From the NCBI RefSeq assembly GCF_001039355.2, contig NW_019775407.1, forward strand, positions 366,624 to 430,084: 63,461 nucleotides of DNA, given 5' to 3'. This document shows positions 61,301 through 63,461 of this stretch, piece by piece (position 1 is the first letter of the stretch; the number at the start of each line of letters is the position of its first letter). Source of the stretch: Lingula anatina (lineage: Eukaryota; Brachiopoda; Lingulata; Lingulida; Lingulidae). The translations under genes were made by a program, and so were the position numbers. Below the pieces are notes generated by a model, which was not told the origin of the DNA, did not search any database, and worked only from the letters and a program-made list of their open reading frames with translations.

Positions 61301-62765
61301 TGCTTACATACGGGTTCTTTTTATCAACTCCGGATTATATTCAAGATGGCAGAAGATACAAGAGACATAACGATGGAAATTTCAGAGATTTCTGAGTGTT
61401 AACAAGCAATATTATCTCCCCTTTCTGTCTCTTTGACGAAAGAGAAATATCTGTTTCCATGTATCAATATTTTAACTTGAGCAAAATAAACGTAGAATAT
61501 ATGAAAATTCTCAAAACAAACCAAACTACTGCATTAGTATATTCCACTATCCATACCGCGTATTAATACAGCAGCAATGCATTCTCGACAACTTTCTGCT
61601 CATACAGAACATACCGAACGGGTAGATAAGCGGATCAAGGGCTAGTGCTTGGAAACGCTCAGTTTGTGCTAGGTAAACTTTATGCTGTGCTTGTTAATCT
61701 GAGGTGGGTCTCGTTAACATTGGCATTTGCGCTCGGGAATCTGAGGCTCGTGCTAGGAAACGCCTAATCCATTTATGAGGCCTGAAAAAGGGGCCCTTGC
61801 ACTCAGCCCTTTTTGTGAGCCAAAGTAGTTAATTGAGGCTTGTGAATTGGATTTAAACATTCCCATAGTGTGATTACCTTAGGACCAGTTGAACTGGTGC
61901 GGCACTTTGCATGAAATACAGCACACATTCAACTGATTGTTGAACTCTCCTCCATTTCCAGGTGTTGTTTAAGCGCACTCAGCTTGACCGGGTGTGGAGT
62001 GAAAACATCCACAGAGTTCAGGAGCAGAACATGGCGAGGCGCAGAGAGCGGGAAGATGTCTCCAATCTCAGCATGTCCAGGTTAAGAGATGCTGATGCCA
62101 GTATTTTAGAACCTGTAAGTGTGGGAAGTGGAATGGGGAGAACTGATGCATTAATTTTGTAATTTAAAATGTGGCCTAGGATTACTTTTTCATAGATGAA
62201 CATGAATAAAGGTATTCTTCTTGCTCAGTCCTGCTCAGTTAGTATCATAAATAAAATAACTTTATCAATCAAATATACTGATGTTAAAGGGGGTGTTCAA
62301 ATAAATCCATCATACTAGCTGGATTGTTCCAACTCTGTGAGGGCTTCTCACTAATCTGATTGTGGCATTTGTGATAGTAATCGCCCACTGTGAAACAAAA
62401 ATAGTTGCTGTAGTGTAGCAACACCCAATGCCTTGTCGGCATTCAGCCTGATGATGCTCTTACGACAAGAGCCAAACTTGGCAGTTTCGATCACTACTGT
62501 TTCTGTTCCAAATTAACTGATAACTATCACTTTAAGTTTAACTTCATTGAATAGAATTACATTAAATTTTCATTCTATTTTACCACAGCGAACCAAGCGA
62601 AGGAAAGTGGATCCCATCCCAGAGTTGTACACGGCGAATGTCACGTCCACCCAACTGGACACCTCTGTGAGTGCAGTGGACACCAGTCTGGACATTCACA
62701 GACCTGTGCCATTTGAACAGATTAAAACCATGAAGGATTTGTGCCATAATATATGTAGGATGCAG
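46372..62765 (+). CDS. CENPI: Centromere protein I (Mis6 family), 5' half
   Basis: Exons (coding): 46372-46501, 46955-47092, 47767-47885, 48476-48583, 49033-49128, 60609-60698, 61962-62114, 62589-62765, continuing past the window; 337 codons so far of roughly 750. CENP-I is a HEAT-like helical subunit of the constitutive centromere-associated network, bound with CENP-H/K/M at CENP-A chromatin. Similarity to vertebrate CENP-I: FLTAVSWMCTNKPSS, TLYGMIFFFTENETM, CPHVCQLLYLMTRKEDV then FRIRHLLNLQLKM, and GIQPHITALLGLYK. Residues after RTKRRKVDPIPELY are a variable loop in the family. The N-terminus is short and charged. Intron 5 (49129-60608) is 11.5 kb and holds an antisense gene. The end of exon 6 is tandemly repeated into the intron (see 60642-61073). 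Confidence 0.92.
47412..47593. mobile_element. Family-P MITE in CENP-I intron 2
   Basis: 182 bp; ends GGGCTCATTTCC and, reversed, GGGCTCTTCCCC. TAA duplication at 47409-47411 and 47594-47596. It does not touch a splice site. Confidence 0.82.
48750..48765. repeat. Poly-G run in CENP-I intron 4
   Basis: About 16 G bases; length uncertain in assemblies. Confidence 0.85.
49534..50238. mobile_element. Non-autonomous hAT-like element in CENP-I intron 5
   Basis: 705 bp bounded by CAGGGTTTCCACTAG and its inverse CTAATGGAAACCCTG. The CAGGG...CCCTG form resembles hAT ends. The 8-bp flanks (TATAAAAG, CTAGAAGT) do not match cleanly. The inner open frames (49648-49899 and the reverse) show no transposase. 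Confidence 0.7.
50300..50662. mobile_element. Fold-back element in CENP-I intron 5
   Basis: Arms of about 90 bases, 50300-50392 and 50566-50662, are inverse copies: AGATTGTGCTGGAAGTGT / ACACTTCCAGCTGAGCACAATCT, and GGTGTAAGACTTGC / CATCTTACACC. There is a 170-base loop. No target duplication identified. Confidence 0.7.
51281..51357 (-). tRNA. tRNA-like sequence (tRNA pseudogene or SINE head)
   Basis: Read on the minus strand, 77 bases begin GGCTGGATAGCTCAGGTGG, with a perfect box A (TAGCTCAGGTGG) and a D-arm. A 5-bp T-stem CCGGG/CCTGG with loop TTTGAGC is present, and acceptor arms pair at 6 of 7 positions. The anticodon arm is distorted (5-bp stem TAGCT/AGCTG with a 10-base loop containing GTA), and box B departs from GGTTCGANTCC. 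A run of twelve T, a good Pol III stop, follows 6 bases later. More likely a decayed tRNA or tRNA-derived SINE than a working tRNA(Tyr). Confidence 0.55.
51870..53180 (-). mobile_element. Helentron/HINE-like element, copy 3 (inverted, core resolved)
   Basis: On the minus strand it carries the same GAGATTATATGTGACC...CCAAGAGATGGG and TAGGAGGAGAAGCAGTAACGG blocks as copies 1 and 2, then the tail and the tandem core. Core units start at about 52542, 52688 and 52834 (146-bp period), followed by a deleted unit near 52977 and a diverged one near 53033. The ACTAGAGGATC terminus is not visible, so this copy is incomplete. Confidence 0.75.
52542..53170. repeat. 146-bp tandem core units with DR1 motifs
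   Basis: Four to five units containing ACTATTGAACTTGAATAGG, TGACCTTGAAATTGACC and CCATGAACTGAACTTTG. TGACCTTTGACCT, inverse of the perfect DR1 AGGTCAAAGGTCA, occurs at 52618-52630 and again in the units near 52910 and 53097; the second unit has one change (TGACCTTTGACTT). Confidence 0.85.
53606..57105 (-). CDS. CARD plus long repeat coiled-coil protein, nested antisense in CENP-I intron 5
   Basis: Exons, high to low: 56932-57105, 55436-55610, 53606-55098; phases agree and give 613 residues. Residues about 15-105 read as a six-helix death-fold CARD (ILYEALRKNYTNIVRNVKIS, DHLKEILANHEADNDKTLAV, LDYLPRTKEALYAFVEVIKK). A 60-residue linker follows, then fifteen copies of a 21-residue unit (KKTQEQENQNLW... 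ending MLKVE; three heptads), a further coiled coil (LRETSEKRLNEASKMIQEL... to LEADKEQLYQ), and a Cys-rich tail (NSCCARTFSCFF). CARD proteins with coiled coils (CARD9/CARD11 type) nucleate BCL10-like signalling filaments in innate immunity; whether this one does is inference. The repeat DNA is almost identical between units, implying recent homogenisation. Confidence 0.85.
53969..54913 (-). repeat. 15 x 63-bp coding minisatellite (21-residue units)
   Basis: Fifteen units of exactly 63 bases, 945 bases in all, in frame in the CARD gene. Units are identical by eye except one silent base in the unit near 54089 and changes in the C-terminal-most unit (HKLKAE). Since 63 is divisible by 3 and the unit has no stop in several frames, long false frames appear on both strands. 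Confidence 0.97.
56193..56417. mobile_element. Family-P MITE in the CARD gene's first intron
   Basis: 225 bp; ends GGGTGCATTCCCAGAG and, reversed, GACCCCATTCCCATAG. TTA duplication at 56190-56192 and 56418-56420. Arms share TTTAGATCGATC and CCCTGGAGG/CCCATGGGG. Confidence 0.83.
57106..58280. other. CENP-I intron 5 sequence upstream of the CARD gene
   Basis: Should hold the CARD gene promoter and 5' UTR, but no clear core promoter was picked. No other gene seen. Confidence 0.45.
58285..58707. repeat. Direct repeat pair around an inserted MITE
   Basis: A roughly 95-base segment (58285-58378: TCTCAAAATATTAAAGCATT) recurs diverged at 58614-58707 (TCTCAGAATATTAAAGCATT). The hAT-like MITE at 58383-58539 lies between. 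Confidence 0.65.
58383..58539. mobile_element. Short hAT-like MITE with CGTAGCCAG termini
   Basis: 157 bp bounded by GGGCACGTAGCCAG and CTGGCTACGGGCC, flanked by TGAATAGAC on the left and TGATAGAC on the right, a near-identical 8-bp duplication as expected for hAT. Confidence 0.72.
60083..60318. mobile_element. Family-F MITE in CENP-I intron 5
   Basis: 236 bp, ends GACTCCGTTCACATG and, reversed, GGCTTCGTTCACATG, with TTA at 60080-60082 and 60319-60321. The core is in the opposite orientation to the copy at 31328-31552 (both hold GGCACAGACCGTGATCAC or its inverse). Not at a splice site. Confidence 0.85.
60642..61073 (+). repeat. 66-bp tandem array of exon end plus splice donor (CENP-I exon 6)
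   Basis: The last 57 bases of CENP-I exon 6 plus the first 9 of intron 6 are repeated with a strict 66-base period: GTGAGT donors start at 60699, 60765, 60831, 60897, 60963 and 61029, with a partial seventh unit after. Each unit restates YKMYCPSLVTIVIPRSQR. The period is 22 codons, so donors 1-3 stay in frame; an in-frame TGA at 60837-60839 closes the frame after donor 3. Confidence 0.95.
61126..61784. mobile_element. Fold-back element with ~150-base inverted arms in CENP-I intron 6
   Basis: Bounded by CAGGCCTCATAAACG and CATTTATGAGGCCTG. The arms share GCACGAGCCT.AGATTCCC, CCACCTCAGATTAACAAGC and CACAAACTGAGCGTTTCC in inverse order. CAGG...CCTG ends suggest hAT-like, but target duplications are obscured by A-runs. 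The small open frame 61145-61402 is not coding. Confidence 0.75.
62287..62400. mobile_element. Partial family-P MITE in CENP-I intron 7
   Basis: One arm only: GGGGGTGTTCAAATAAATCC, then ATACTAGCTGGATTG and CAACTCTGTGAGGGCTTCTCACTAA as in other copies. The second arm is missing. Confidence 0.5.
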
Positions 62766-62787
62766 GTATTTATGATTTAAAATGTGT

Positions 62788-63038
62788 GGTTATCTTCCGA
62801 ACGCCTTGAAACTAGTCTCGGATGTATGACAGTAAAAAATGTCGCCTACGCACAACATATGTGATCAGGTCAAGAACCCGGATGGACGGCGCCGCATCAC
62901 TAATGTATACCGCAATCAAAACAATATAGTTCCCCCAAAACACGTGGATCTAACAAATCACTCGGATGATGTTGTGCGTAGGTGATTTTTTACTGTCATA
63001 CATCCGAGACTAGTTTCAAGGCGTTTGGAAGATAGCCG
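62788..63038. mobile_element. Palindromic MITE with ~70-bp near-perfect arms
   Basis: Arms 62788-62868 and 62967-63038 are inverse copies sharing TTGAAACTAGTCTCGGATG and ATGACAGTAAAAAATG. A 100-base loop lies between. The high arm identity suggests recent activity. It starts about 22 bases after the exon 8 donor (62766) of CENP-I. Confidence 0.85.
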
Positions 63039-63461
63039 GAAATTGTCGAGGAGTTCTGAATGTCCTGTCAGGGCGCCGCCATGTTTATTATTGTTTACAT
63101 CCGGATATCTAGAGTAGTTTGCACTACTTCCAAAATGGCGACGTCTGTCATACGGCCGAGATATGATGACGCAGGAATCAATTGACGGTGAGCCGAGTGA
63201 AATTTTATTTATTTATTTACTTATTAATTTTTATGTACAGACACAGATGTGTCTGTACATATTGCCATCACCTGCGTCTGTCGTCGCCGTCCCTGTCGCC
63301 GTCGCCGTGCACTTTCATCGTTAACACGATAAGTGGAAGACAGTTTTACTTTTTGGCTTTATATTTACAGAGCTGATGAATATTCATAAAACGCAGGTCA
63401 AGTTCGAAAATCAGCATGTTTGGGCAATTATTGTAGTATTTATGCTGTGTTTTCACTTTTT

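Noticed and set aside
61145-61402. 85-codon frame in CENP-I intron 6
   Set aside because: It lies across an inverted arm and the loop of a fold-back element.

Overview
This is eukaryotic, intron-rich, AT-rich metazoan DNA with two assembly gaps (23809-24226 and 42563-43527). Gene content (PCID2, MPI, ENOX, AADAC-like, CENP-I), short GT-AG exons and several families of short palindromic transposons suggest an invertebrate. Large interspersed elements with a tandem-repeat core, of the kind known from bivalves, make a marine mollusc my best guess, but nothing in the window proves it.

Layout. 1-6.8 kb: PCID2 (TREX-2 mRNA export complex), + strand, entering from upstream and lacking only the first coding exon. 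8.1-12.8 kb: MPI (mannose-6-phosphate isomerase), - strand, complete in 8 exons. 13.2-22.6 kb: an ENOX-type gene (RRM plus NADH-oxidase/disulfide-thiol exchanger family), + strand, complete in 13 coding exons, head-to-head with MPI across a 446-base shared promoter region. 24.9-45.2 kb: a - strand cluster of arylacetamide-deacetylase-like esterases: a lone terminal exon (A), a 4-exon partial gene (B), and two complete 6-exon genes (C, D) made by a segmental duplication (about 28975-34625 and 37600-46125). Between C and D lie a broken non-LTR retrotransposon and a tiny AADAC exon fossil. 46.4 kb to the window end: the 5' half of CENP-I (inner kinetochore), + strand. Its 11.5-kb fifth intron hosts an antisense nested gene for a CARD plus coiled-coil protein (53.6-57.1 kb), a tRNA-like sequence and many transposon remnants.

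Mobile DNA is the most interesting layer. Two families of 180-310 bp palindromic elements with 3-bp TTA/TAA target duplications (PIF/Harbinger-like MITEs) are scattered through the window. Three of the nine full-length copies sit exactly inside the TAA of a 5' splice donor (GTAAGT), so that the element's first GG remakes the donor as GTAAGG: PCID2 exon 4, and exon 5 of both AADAC C and D, where two different families hit the homologous position independently. A larger element family with a 146-bp tandem core carries perfect DR1 nuclear-receptor motifs, and both assembly gaps fall in that core.

Two coding tandem arrays also stand out: fifteen near-identical 63-bp (21-residue, three-heptad) units in the CARD gene, and a 66-bp array in CENP-I that repeats the end of an exon together with its splice donor, giving several candidate donors of which the first three are in frame.

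The genes are unrelated housekeeping or metabolic genes, apart from the AADAC cluster, whose partial members could share exons with complete neighbours. All gene models come from reading splice sites and recalled family similarity; no alignment or expression data were available.
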